A stretch of 38,906 nt of DNA from Longimicrobium sp. (GTDB lineage: Bacteria > Gemmatimonadota > Gemmatimonadetes > Longimicrobiales > Longimicrobiaceae), in NCBI GenBank assembly GCA_036387335.1, contig DASVTZ010000096.1:1-38906 (forward strand), in the 5' to 3' direction. Made by a program: the position numbers and the translations under genes. A model generated the notes under the pieces. That model worked only from the letters and a program-made list of their open reading frames with translations. It had not been told where the DNA came from and did not search any database. This document shows positions 8,404 through 15,984 of this stretch, one piece after another. The stretch's first letter is position 1. Each line of letters opens with the position of its first letter.

Positions 8404-9222
8404 CTACCAGTCGCGTGCGGCGCGCTGGCCGGGAGGGGCTTCGCGCAGTTTGCGTCGCTGGAGCTCGCGCTCGTCGCGCTCGGCGGCGGAGAGGATGCTC
8501 TCGGCCTCGCCGCGCGAGAGGTTGGGATCGCCGGGGCCCGCGCTGGAGCGCGTCGGCTGCGGCGGGCCGGGGGCCGGCTGCGGCGGGCCTTTGTCCTGGT
8601 CGTCCTCCCCCCCGCCGGACTCGTCCTCCCCGCCTCCGCCGCCGCCATCGCTGCGCGGCGGGTCACCCAGCAGGCGCTGGGCGAGCTCCAGGTTCCACTT
8701 CGCGTCGCGGTCCGTGGGATCCAGGAGGAGCGCGCGCTTGTACTGGGCGATCGCCCGGCGCAGCGGTTCCGTGTGATCAGGGTTCTCCGACGAATCGCTG
8801 AAGGCAGGCTCCAGATCCGTGTTGCCGAGGTTGTAGTGCGCCCGCTCACCCAGCATCCGCCCCGAGCCGGGAACCGCCGCCGCCAGCTGCGTCCGCGCCT
8901 CGTCGAAGCGCCGCAGCCGCAGAAGCGCCGTCCCCAGGTTGTACCGCGCCACCCGCGACGTATCCCCGCCCTCCACCGCCCGCGCATACCCCTCCGCCGC
9001 CTGCCGCACCTCGCCGCGCCTGTACTGCGCATTCGGCGACTCCGCGCACGCCCCCAGCAGCAGGAGCAGCACGAGCAAGCCCCCCCTCCCCCGCCCTGCG
9101 CCCCCGCAGGCGGGGGAGCGGGTCGGGGGGAGGGGGCCCTGTTCCCCCCCTCTCCCGATAACGAGAGGGGCACCCTCTCCTGTTATCGGGAGAGGGGGCC
9201 GGGGGGTGAGGGCCGCCGTCAC
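8404..9222 (-). CDS. TPR lipoprotein, BatC-like, last gene of the MoxR operon
   Basis: A 272-residue envelope protein. From about residue 48, GLLVLLLLLGAC gives a signal-II hydrophobic core with the lipobox cysteine at Cys59. TPR-like helices follow (YARAVEGGDTSRVARYNLGTALL near 75-97, HYNLGNT, then AIAQYKRALLLDPTDRDAKWNLELAQ). A low-complexity Gly/Glu/Asp/Pro linker and a charged tail finish it. Such proteins probably scaffold the VWA partners at the inner membrane (inference from Bat operons). The GTG at 9222 overlaps the upstream stop as GTGA. Residues 4-48, before the signal core, are encoded entirely by two palindromic repeats, so the natural leader appears to have been split. Translation from the TTG at Leu49 would lack the usual positive N-region. 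Confidence 0.8.
   Translation of the reverse strand: MTAALTPRPPLPITGEGAPLVIGRGGEQGPLPPTRSPACGGAGRGRGGLLVLLLLLGACAESPNAQYRRGEVRQAAEGYARAVEGGDTSRVARYNLGTALLRLRRFDEARTQLAAAVPGSGRMLGERAHYNLGNTDLEPAFSDSSENPDHTEPLRRAIAQYKRALLLDPTDRDAKWNLELAQRLLGDPPRSDGGGGGGEDESGGGEDDQDKGPPQPAPGPPQPTRSSAGPGDPNLSRGEAESILSAAERDERELQRRKLREAPPGQRAARDW
9080..9213. repeat. Two palindromic repeat modules inside the TPR gene leader
   Basis: Module f (9080-9138; CGCCCCCGCAGGCGGGGG core) and module e (9145-9213; arms CTCTCCCGATAACGAGAG and CTCTCCTGTTATCGGGAG) lie head to tail within codons 4-48 of the TPR gene. Module f also occurs at 29743-29801 and 38558-38617, and module e at about 23569-23628, all outside genes. Here both are read in frame, giving proline- and glycine-rich residues (LTPRPPLPITGEG and LPPTRSPACGGAGRG). 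Confidence 0.88.
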
Positions 9223-10274
9223 GCCTCCTCCTCGCGCACACGCCCGCCACGCCGCCGCCTGCGCAGCACCCCCGACTCCAGCACCGAGTCCAGCGCGAGC
9301 AGCGCCAGGGCCGCGCCCAGGAACCACTCGTAGCGGTTCCCCGGCCGCACCTGCGTCCAGTTTGGGCCGCCCGGGCGCACGGTGCTCACCGCCGCAGCCA
9401 GCTCCGCCGCCGACGCCGCGCCGATCGGCCGGTAGCTGCCGCGCGTGACGGCGGCGACGCGCTGCAGGAGCGGCTCGCCCAGGGCGGAGCGCGCGATCGA
9501 GCCGTCCAGGTCGCGCTTGTAGCCCTCGCGCCGGCCGGTGCCGGGCACCACGTCCGGAACCGGCCCGCCGCCCGGGGTGCCGATCCCCACCGCGTGCACC
9601 GCGATCCCTGCGCGCCCCAGCAGCGTCGCGGCGAGCTCCACGTCGCGCAGCTCCTCCAGCGCGTCGCCGTCGCTCATCAGTACCAAACCGCCGCGCGCCT
9701 GCTCGCCCGGGCCGCCGAAGAGGAGCGCGGCGCCCTGCCGCATGGCGTGCGAGAGCGAGGTCCCGCCCTGCGGCACCATCTCCGGGGCGAGCGCTTCCAG
9801 GTACGCGTCGAGCGCGTCGTAGTCGCGCGTCAGCGGCGCCACCACGTAACCCGCCCCCGCGAAGACGACGATGGCCACACGCGCGCCCTGCACGCGCTGC
9901 AGGAAGTCGCGCGCGAGCGCCCGCTGCCGCTCCAGGCGGTTCGGACGCACGTCCTCCACCAACATGGAGTTGGACGCGTCCAGGATCAGCACCACGTCCG
10001 CCACGCGCGGGGCGGCCACCGGCTCGTTCCCCCACGTCGGCCCCGCGGCGGCGATGCCCAGAAGGAGCGCGGCGAGCACCAGCAGCGCCACCCGCCTCCG
10101 CGGAAGCCGCTCCAGCGCGGGAGCCAGGCGGCGCACCAGCGCGGGGTCGCCCAGCGATGCGGCGGCGTCGCGGCGGCGGCGCACCCACAGCAGCAGCGCG
10201 ATCAGCGCGACCACGGGAAAGAGCGCGATCAGGTGCCGCAGCGCCGGATGCGCCAACGTCAGCCCGGGGATCAC
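9219..10274 (-). CDS. VWA-domain membrane protein, BatB-like
   Basis: A 351-residue protein with two N-terminal membrane segments (about residues 14-30 and 61-78), a von Willebrand factor A domain (about 92-290) and a C-terminal membrane helix followed by an Arg-rich end. The metal-ion-dependent adhesion site is intact: DASNS at 99-103, the threonine in GGTSLSHAM, and MSDGD. BatA/BatB-type proteins bind divalent metal and partner proteins at the membrane and work with a MoxR ATPase; in Bacteroides such operons were linked to aerotolerance. The GTG at 10274 overlaps the stop of the upstream VWA gene as GTGA (10271-10274); the frame is open further upstream but only through shadow sequence. Its own stop overlaps the TPR gene the same way. 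Confidence 0.88.
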   Translation of the reverse strand: MIPGLTLAHPALRHLIALFPVVALIALLLWVRRRRDAAASLGDPALVRRLAPALERLPRRRVALLVLAALLLGIAAAGPTWGNEPVAAPRVADVVLILDASNSMLVEDVRPNRLERQRALARDFLQRVQGARVAIVVFAGAGYVVAPLTRDYDALDAYLEALAPEMVPQGGTSLSHAMRQGAALLFGGPGEQARGGLVLMSDGDALEELRDVELAATLLGRAGIAVHAVGIGTPGGGPVPDVVPGTGRREGYKRDLDGSIARSALGEPLLQRVAAVTRGSYRPIGAASAAELAAAVSTVRPGGPNWTQVRPGNRYEWFLGAALALLALDSVLESGVLRRRRRGGRVREEEA

Positions 10275-11257
10275 GGCAGCCTCCCCCAGCGGGTCGCGCG
10301 GAAGAGGACTTCCAACAGGAAGAGTGCCGCACCCGCCAGCAGGAAGGGGAGGTACAGCTCGCGGTACTCCACCGTGCGGCGGATGCGGACGGGGCTCCTC
10401 ACGAGCTGGTCGATGACTTCGTAGATGCGCCGCAGCCCGCGCGCGTCGGTCGCGCGGAAGTAGCGGCCGCCGGTGAGGCTCGCGATGTCGCGCAGGAGCG
10501 GCTCGTCGATGCTCACCGGGAGGAAGCCGTAGCGAAGCCCGGCCGGCGTGCGCGCGATGGGGATGCGGGCGCGCGTCTTGGAGCCCACGCCGATGGTGAA
10601 GACGCGGATGCCGTACGCGGCCGCGGCGCGGGCCGCGTCGCGCGGGTTGACGTTGCCGCGGTTGTTCTCGCCGTCGCTCAGCAGGATCACCACGCGCGAG
10701 CCGTCGATGCGGCGCAGGCGGTTGGCCGCCGCGGCGAGGCCCAGCCCGATCGCGGTGCCGTCCTCGAGCTGCCCCACCTGCATGCTTTCGAGGACGGTGA
10801 GCAGCATGGAATGGTCGGTGGTCAGCGGCACCATGGTGAGCGCCTCCCCCGCGAACGTCACCAGCCCGATGCGGTCGCTCTCGCGGTCGCGGACGAAGCT
10901 CGCCAGCGTCCGCTTGGCCGCGCCCAGCCGGTTCACGGGGCGGAAGTCCTCCGCCAGCATCGACGACGACACGTCCATCGCCACCACGATCCCGATCCCC
11001 TCCGACTCGCTCTCCACGATCTGGCGGCCGGAGCGCGGGCCGGACAGCGCGACGACCAACAGTACGAACGCGACCGCCCGCATCGCAGCCGGGAGCCACG
11101 ACCAGACGCGGGCGCTGCGCGGCGCGATGCTCGCCAGGAGGCCCGTGCGCGCGAACGTGACGGCGGGGCGCACGCGCTTCTTCGCCGCCCACCAACCCCA
11201 GAGCGGGAGGAGAAGAAGGAGCGCGAACGCCCACGGGTGCTCGAAGCCGAAGCTCAC
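10271..11257 (-). CDS. VWA-domain membrane protein, BatA-like
   Basis: A 328-residue protein: FGFEHPWAFALLLLLPLWGWW at the N-terminus and a second helix near 56-72 are the usual BatA opening. A VWA domain (about 88-285) with MIDAS residues DVSSS at 95-99, GTAIGLGL and LSDGENNRGN follows, then a C-terminal helix (LPFLLAGAALFLLEVLF). It is paralogous in plan to the following VWA gene. It is predicted to sit in the inner membrane with the VWA domain outside and to be a partner of the MoxR ATPase. The GTG at 11257 is chosen because it overlaps the upstream stop as GTGA (11254-11257), the rule in this operon, and gives the family's normal N-terminus. An extended start 19 codons earlier would add an Arg/Gly-rich tail of overlap sequence. 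Confidence 0.9.
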   Translation of the reverse strand: MSFGFEHPWAFALLLLLPLWGWWAAKKRVRPAVTFARTGLLASIAPRSARVWSWLPAAMRAVAFVLLVVALSGPRSGRQIVESESEGIGIVVAMDVSSSMLAEDFRPVNRLGAAKRTLASFVRDRESDRIGLVTFAGEALTMVPLTTDHSMLLTVLESMQVGQLEDGTAIGLGLAAAANRLRRIDGSRVVILLSDGENNRGNVNPRDAARAAAAYGIRVFTIGVGSKTRARIPIARTPAGLRYGFLPVSIDEPLLRDIASLTGGRYFRATDARGLRRIYEVIDQLVRSPVRIRRTVEYRELYLPFLLAGAALFLLEVLFRATRWGRLP

Positions 11258-12144
11258 CGCGCCGCCTCCTCCTCGCGGGGCGCGCGCGCGTCGCGCCCGA
11301 ACGACTCCACCCACCTGCGCGCCTCCTCCCAGTCCCGCAGCGCCGTGTCCGCGGGCACGGGGAAGCGCGCGAACTTCGCCAGGTCGGCCGTGTGCAGCAC
11401 GCTCCGCAGCGGCCCCAGGTCGCGCGCGGGGACGCCGTCGCGCTCCATGCGGCGCTCCAGCTCGGTCGTGGTCAGGTCCGGGCTCCAGCGCGGGCGCACC
11501 GCGTGCGCGAAGCCGCGCAGCGCATCGGCCACGAGCGTGTAGAAGGCGCGCCCGTCGCCGCGCTCCGCCAGTCCCGACACGCGCGCCGCCTCCAGCGCCT
11601 CCAGCGCCTGCTCGCGCGCGTCCGTCGGCGCGACGATGGGCTCGGGACGCGGCCGGAGCCTACGGCGGCGCAGCCAGTAGAGGAGCACGAGGAGCCACGC
11701 CAGGAGCGCCGCGCCCGCCGCCGCGAGCCGCCAGTCGATGCGCCGGTCGGGCCCGATCACGTCCTTGGGCCCCTTCGGCTGGAGCCCCGCCGTGTCTTTC
11801 GGAAGGACGGACTGCACGGCCGGCACCCCGAAGCGGAGCGGGACCGTGCGCACCGAGCCATCGGCCGCGATGATCCGTCCGCGCGCCGCCACCCCCGTCG
11901 CGGGGCCGGGCGTCCACGCAACCAGTGTGGCCGTGACGCGCGCGCCCGGCTCGATTTTCAGCCGTCCGATCGCCTGCACGCGCGAGGAGTCGGCGTTGGG
12001 GAAGCTCACTTCCAGCCGCGAGCCCGCCGGAATCGCGATCTCCACGACCGAAACGATGCGGTCGCCCACGGTCAGCACGCGCTTCGCCTGCGTGGCGGCG
12101 GGCGTGGCGAGCGCGCACAACACGAGCGTCATCCACCGCGTCAC
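11254..12144 (-). CDS. BatD-like membrane-anchored protein
   Basis: A 296-residue protein with a likely signal sequence (WMTLVLCALATPAATQA), a beta-rich extracytoplasmic region (about 20-135), one membrane helix (AAAGAALLAWLLVLLYWL, about 145-162) flanked by Arg, and a cytosolic helical tail (about 180-290) containing AREQALEALEA and LADALRGF. This layout matches the BatD/DUF4381-type proteins placed between DUF58 and VWA genes in MoxR operons. It probably joins the envelope VWA proteins to the cytosolic ATPase side; this is inferred from position and topology, as no catalytic motif is seen. The start is the GTG at 12144, overlapping the DUF58 stop as GTGA; the stop overlaps batA the same way. 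Confidence 0.78.
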   Translation of the reverse strand: MTRWMTLVLCALATPAATQAKRVLTVGDRIVSVVEIAIPAGSRLEVSFPNADSSRVQAIGRLKIEPGARVTATLVAWTPGPATGVAARGRIIAADGSVRTVPLRFGVPAVQSVLPKDTAGLQPKGPKDVIGPDRRIDWRLAAAGAALLAWLLVLLYWLRRRRLRPRPEPIVAPTDAREQALEALEAARVSGLAERGDGRAFYTLVADALRGFAHAVRPRWSPDLTTTELERRMERDGVPARDLGPLRSVLHTADLAKFARFPVPADTALRDWEEARRWVESFGRDARAPREEEAAR

Positions 12145-13091
12145 TGCCGCAGCCTCCGCTCGCGGCGCCGGAAGAAGGAGAGCACCGCGTTGGAGGTCGG
12201 CTCGTTCGTCGCCAGCGCGATCTCCTCCATCCCCAGGCGCCGGAAGATGCGCCGCATCGCCATGCGCTCATCGCGGACGGCCTCGCGGTAGCGCTGGCGG
12301 ATCTCGTCAGAGCTGGTGTCCACGATCACCTCCGCCCCCGTTTCCGGATCGCGCACGCGCAGGAGTCCGGCGTCGGGAAGCTCGTCGTCCGCGGGGTCGG
12401 TCAGGACGACGGGGATGACGTCGTGGCGCGCGGATGCGGCCGTGAAGGCGCGATCCACATCGGCCAGCGCGGGGCCGACGACGAAATCCGAGACCACGAA
12501 GACGATGGAGCGCGAGCGCAGCAGCCGCGTCGCGTAGCCGATCGACGCCGCCAGGTCCGTCCCCCGCCCCGTCGGCCGGAAGGCGATCAGGTCGCGCAGG
12601 ATGCGCATCACGTGGCGCCTCCCCTTTCGCGGGGGCACGAAGAGCTCCACGCGGTCGGTGAAGACGAGGAGCCCCACGCGGTCGTTGTTGCGCACGGCGG
12701 ACATCGCCAGCGTGGCGGCGGCCTCCACCACCATCTCGCTCTTGAAGCGCGCCCGCGTCCCCCACCGCTGCGATCCGGAAAGGTCGACGGCGAGGAGCAC
12801 TGTCAGCTCGCGCTCCTCCACGTACTTCTTGACGAAGACGCCGCCCGTGCGCGCGGAGACGTTCCAGTCGATCGTGCGCACGTCGTCGCCAGGGAGGTAC
12901 TCGCGCACCTCCACGAACTCGATCCCCTGCCCCTTGAACACGGAATGGTACTCGCCGCTGAACCTCGAGGTCACCAGCCCGCGCGTGCGCAGCTCCACCC
13001 GCCGCACCTGGCGGAGGATCTCCTGGAGCGGAGCGGGGGGCGGAAGGGCGGGCGGGCTGGGGCGCCGCCGGAAAAGGTCCAGCAGCCCCAT
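12141..13091 (-). CDS. DUF58 protein of the MoxR operon
   Basis: A 316-residue cytosolic DUF58 protein, a VWA-like relative that nearly always sits next to moxR. The family signature GEYHSVFKGQGIEFVEVREY and PGDDVRTIDWNVSARTG occupies about 46-83. DLSGS at 103-107 is the adhesion-site-like motif, and RRHVMRILRDLIAF and VVSDF follow. It has no membrane segment, unlike many DUF58 proteins. The ATG at 13091 shares one base with the moxR stop (TGATG), so translation is coupled. Roles are inferred: a client or adaptor for the MoxR ATPase. Confidence 0.92.
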   Translation of the reverse strand: MGLLDLFRRRPSPPALPPPAPLQEILRQVRRVELRTRGLVTSRFSGEYHSVFKGQGIEFVEVREYLPGDDVRTIDWNVSARTGGVFVKKYVEERELTVLLAVDLSGSQRWGTRARFKSEMVVEAAATLAMSAVRNNDRVGLLVFTDRVELFVPPRKGRRHVMRILRDLIAFRPTGRGTDLAASIGYATRLLRSRSIVFVVSDFVVGPALADVDRAFTAASARHDVIPVVLTDPADDELPDAGLLRVRDPETGAEVIVDTSSDEIRQRYREAVRDERMAMRRIFRRLGMEEIALATNEPTSNAVLSFFRRRERRLRQ

Positions 13092-14077
13092 CAGGGCACG
13101 CGCACGACTTCGAAGATGCGTTTCACCACGTCCTCCGAAGTCACCTCCTCCGCCTCGGCCTCGTACGTCAGCACCACGCGGTGGCGCAGCACGTCGGGAC
13201 CGATCGCCTTCACGTCGTCCGGCACCACGAAGTTGCGGCCGCGCAGGTAGGCATGGGCGCGCGCGCAGGCCGCCAGCGCCAGCGTCGCGCGTGGCGATGC
13301 GCCGAACTCGATCAGCGGCTGCAGCTCGGCGGCGCCGTGGCTGCGCGGGTCGCGGGTGGCGCCCACCAGGTCCAGGATGTAGTCGGCGATCTTTTCGTCC
13401 AGGTAGAGCCCCGCCACCACGCGCCGCGCGGCCAGGATCTCCTCCGGGCCGGCCACGCGCCGCACCGGCTCCTCGCCCACGCCCGCCCCACGCCGCAGGA
13501 TCTCGCGCTCCTCGTCGCGGGTGGGGTAGCCCACGCGCACCTTGAGCATGAAGCGGTCGACCTGCGCCTCGGGGAGGGGGTAGGTGCCGGTCTGCTCGAT
13601 GGGGTTCTGCGTGGCGAGCACCAGGAACGGCTGCGGCAGCGGGTGCGTCTCGCCGCCGATGGTCACCTGGCGCTCCTGCATCGCCTCCAGCAGCGCGGCC
13701 TGCACCTTGGCGGGGGCGCGGTTCACCTCGTCGGCCAGCACGATGTTGGCGAAGATCGGCCCGCGGTGCGGCACGAACTCCCCCGTGCGATTGTTGTAGA
13801 TCGTCGTCCCCACCACGTCGGCGGGAAGGAGGTCGGGGGTGAACTGGATGCGCTGGAACGAGGCGTGGATCGTCTCCGCGAGCGTGCGCACGGCGAGCGT
13901 CTTGGCGAGGCCGGGGAGCCCTTCGAAGAGGACGTGCCCCCCCGTGAGCAGCCCGATCAGGAGCCGCTCGATCATGTACTGCTGGCCCACGACGCGGCGG
14001 TGCACCTCTTCCACGACGCGGTCCAGGAACTCGGCGCGCGGGATCTCCGCGGGCGCGTACGGCGAAGGGATGCTCAT
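13091..14077 (-). CDS. moxR: MoxR-family AAA+ ATPase
   Basis: A 328-residue AAA+ ATPase with chaperone-like activity that matures or remodels protein complexes, here presumably those of its VWA neighbours. Walker A is GLPGLAKT (53-60), Walker B is IVLADEVNRA with Asp116/Glu117, sensor-1 region is LVLATQNPIEQTGTYPLPEAQVDRF (typical of MoxR), and a C-terminal lid follows (IEFGASPRATLAL). It is the first gene of the six-gene operon running to 8404. The ATG at 14077 has only a weak purine stretch upstream (GAAGAACGGACCGG). A strong hairpin 33-63 bases upstream of the start lies in or just before its leader. Confidence 0.96.
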   Translation of the reverse strand: MSIPSPYAPAEIPRAEFLDRVVEEVHRRVVGQQYMIERLLIGLLTGGHVLFEGLPGLAKTLAVRTLAETIHASFQRIQFTPDLLPADVVGTTIYNNRTGEFVPHRGPIFANIVLADEVNRAPAKVQAALLEAMQERQVTIGGETHPLPQPFLVLATQNPIEQTGTYPLPEAQVDRFMLKVRVGYPTRDEEREILRRGAGVGEEPVRRVAGPEEILAARRVVAGLYLDEKIADYILDLVGATRDPRSHGAAELQPLIEFGASPRATLALAACARAHAYLRGRNFVVPDDVKAIGPDVLRHRVVLTYEAEAEEVTSEDVVKRIFEVVRVP

Positions 14078-14109
14078 CCGGTCCGTTCTTCAGGGGTCGA
14101 ATACCAACC

Positions 14110-14140
14110 GGCCCGACACGAGGAAATCTCGTGCCGGGCC
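14110..14140. terminator. 13-bp hairpin just upstream of moxR
   Basis: GGCCCGACACGAG (14110-14122) pairs with CTCGTGCCGGGCC (14128-14140) around a 5-base loop with one mismatch. There is no T-run on either side, so it may be a terminator for upstream minus-strand transcription, a leader structure of moxR, or a protein-binding palindrome. Confidence 0.45.
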
Positions 14141-14152
14141 GACAAACTACGA

Positions 14153-14183
14153 TCTCACGCAAAGATGCAAAGGCGCGAAGAAC
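14153..14183. repeat. Hairpin-repeat arm at the left edge of the low-GC segment
   Basis: Reads CTCACGCAAAGATGCAAAGG and continues to GCGAAGAAC. It is a close relative of the left arm of the hairpin at 20163-20194, and its inverted partner is at 16906-16935, about 2.7 kb away. The two together bracket the lower-GC segment. Confidence 0.75.
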
Positions 14184-14195
14184 TGCAACTGCGGG

Positions 14196-14222
14196 CTCAC
14201 ACAGAGACACAGTCATCTCTGT
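14196..14222. repeat. CTCACACAGAGACACAG repeat, single arm
   Basis: Matches the left arm of the hairpin repeat at 29016-29037 and is followed by a partial inverted CTCTGT. It directly adjoins the other repeat arm at the left edge of the low-GC segment, so two unrelated hairpin-repeat families meet here. Confidence 0.6.
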
Positions 14223-14271
14223 CCCCGCTTCACCCCGGCAGATCACGTTCCGCGAAACTCACTGGTTTGCT

Positions 14272-15984
14272 CTACGGGTTTCCTGCGGCTGTACCAAGCA
14301 CTGTCGGCGTCGCGGGCGCGGTGGGCGCCGGGACCACACGTGGGAGAATGACATCCTTAATCGTGAAAACCTTCTCGGCAGGATCCGTTTGGTTCACGAT
14401 CGGTACCTGCACCGTCAGGATCATGTCACATACATCGTAGTCACCGGAAGCTTGAGAGAAAGCTTGTGCCGGGGTGAGCGTGCGCGTGACCTCATATGTG
14501 TACACCCGCTGCGTCGCATCGGCGGATTTGAAGACTGCGGCAATCGAGGCGTTGCCGGAACTCTGGCACCGGAGTTCCGCCACGCCATCACCCGCACTAA
14601 CTGCAAAGTTTACCGGCGCATCGGCGTCAGTGAACTCGACCGGAACGGTCCATTGGGCGAATGTTCGCCTGTTTATCACATTATGTTGTGCCGGGGCGAC
14701 GCGCTGCATTTCGGGACCCGGGCGGGGAATTGGATGCGGCGTTCGGGAGAGCGCAGCGGTGAGGGGCACGATCAGGGTGTCGTTGCCGATTGGTGTATTT
14801 TCCACGAAGGAGTACGGGAGGGTGTATTTCGCGGAATCTACGTTGGTCGTGAACGAAACTCGGAACACACAGGTTCGAGCACGGGCTTCCACATGCCCGG
14901 AGTGAACGCGAGTATCAGATGCCCGAAGACGCCACCGGCTGTTGTTGCACAAATCGGAGGGTATCCCCTCAATCTGGCGTTCCACTCTCGCGGGGACTCC
15001 ACGCACCACTTTCGGGTCCGTGCCGTAAGGCGTGGGTTGGAGGTTCCGGACACGCAACGAAATCGCACGAGGGCTCGGAAGAGTGTCCCATGTGGCGATT
15101 GGAAGACCCTCTCGATTAACATGGATGAATGTGTCGAACGTGCGCGATCTCATCTCGCTTGATCGCTGAACCGAGAGTTCGGCATCCGCGTTGAGGCTTC
15201 CCGCTACCCAACTCCCGCCTGCCCGCGCCGACCCGGATCCGGTACTGCCGCTGCCGCTTGCTGTCTGCTCGAAGAACACGACGCCTGTGAAGGTAGTAAT
15301 GTAGTGGAGGGCAGGCTGCTGTCGGTTGAACAGCGCTCGTCCTGGGCCACGGTAGTGCTCCCACAGCGCAAGGTGCGATGCGAGCCCCTGTGCACCTGGC
15401 GCGCCGAGGTTCGAAAACAGCGGGGACTTGAAGCGTCCCTGAGCCAGAACCACGGCCCCACTCACGGTATCCTGACGGCTGGCGGCCATCTGAATGGTGG
15501 CAATCGGGATTGCTCGGAGGTCCCCGCTTAGTGCTGCCTTGGCGAGACTGATGCACGTTTGCGAGTAGATGTTGCTGGTCTGCACGCTGTCCGGCTCGGG
15601 GGCGTCCGAGAGCCCGACCAACTGCACGGGCAACTCCCGTTCGGGACGACGGATGCCGGGCTGCAGGTTGTTCGACTCGAAAATATACGTAAACAGCGCC
15701 CGCGCACCGACATCCCTCCAACTCTCGTTGATCGGCTGGTCAAGCTTGATGCGTCGTCGGACCACAACTGGGATGGATGAAAGCTTCTGATCATCCGAGG
15801 TATTACTACGCCATTTGAGCTTGCAGTCGGCTCGGAACACGCCAAGACGGTTCTCGAGCGCCGACTCCAGAGGCGACGGCTGTGAAGTAATTCGTTGGAA
15901 CTGCGCCTGCGCTTGATCCGGGATGACAATCAACGCGCAGAGCGGAACTAGCTTGCGTGCCATACGTGCTACGGTCGTATACAT
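14272..15984 (-). CDS. Unrecognised secreted protein in a low-GC segment
   Basis: A 570-residue protein I do not recognise. The N-terminus (MARKLVPLCALIVIPDQAQAQ) looks like a Sec signal peptide with cleavage after AQA, so it is probably periplasmic or outer-membrane associated. The mature part is beta-rich in appearance, has few cysteines (six or so, in pairs suggestive of disulfides), a Gly/Ser linker near the middle (ASGSGSTGSGSARAGG) and a Pro/Ala/Thr-rich tail. No membrane helix or catalytic motif is visible. Composition differs from neighbours: sampled lines are 53-63% GC against 70-80%. Three starts are possible (16035, 15984, 15963). 15984 is preferred because it keeps a positively charged region before the hydrophobic core; no start has a strong ribosome site. 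It is probably acquired, and whether it is expressed is unknown. Confidence 0.65.
   Translation of the reverse strand: MYTTVARMARKLVPLCALIVIPDQAQAQFQRITSQPSPLESALENRLGVFRADCKLKWRSNTSDDQKLSSIPVVVRRRIKLDQPINESWRDVGARALFTYIFESNNLQPGIRRPERELPVQLVGLSDAPEPDSVQTSNIYSQTCISLAKAALSGDLRAIPIATIQMAASRQDTVSGAVVLAQGRFKSPLFSNLGAPGAQGLASHLALWEHYRGPGRALFNRQQPALHYITTFTGVVFFEQTASGSGSTGSGSARAGGSWVAGSLNADAELSVQRSSEMRSRTFDTFIHVNREGLPIATWDTLPSPRAISLRVRNLQPTPYGTDPKVVRGVPARVERQIEGIPSDLCNNSRWRLRASDTRVHSGHVEARARTCVFRVSFTTNVDSAKYTLPYSFVENTPIGNDTLIVPLTAALSRTPHPIPRPGPEMQRVAPAQHNVINRRTFAQWTVPVEFTDADAPVNFAVSAGDGVAELRCQSSGNASIAAVFKSADATQRVYTYEVTRTLTPAQAFSQASGDYDVCDMILTVQVPIVNQTDPAEKVFTIKDVILPRVVPAPTAPATPTVLGTAAGNP

Noticed and set aside
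6643-9333. Long plus-strand open frame opposite the helicase
   Set aside because: Antisense shadow: no motifs, and it crosses two repeat elements and a gene boundary.
4369-14077. Calling the helicase plus MoxR operon a defence island
   Set aside because: No recognised defence genes, integrases or other island marks are near; both parts also have housekeeping relatives. Kept only as a hypothesis to test.
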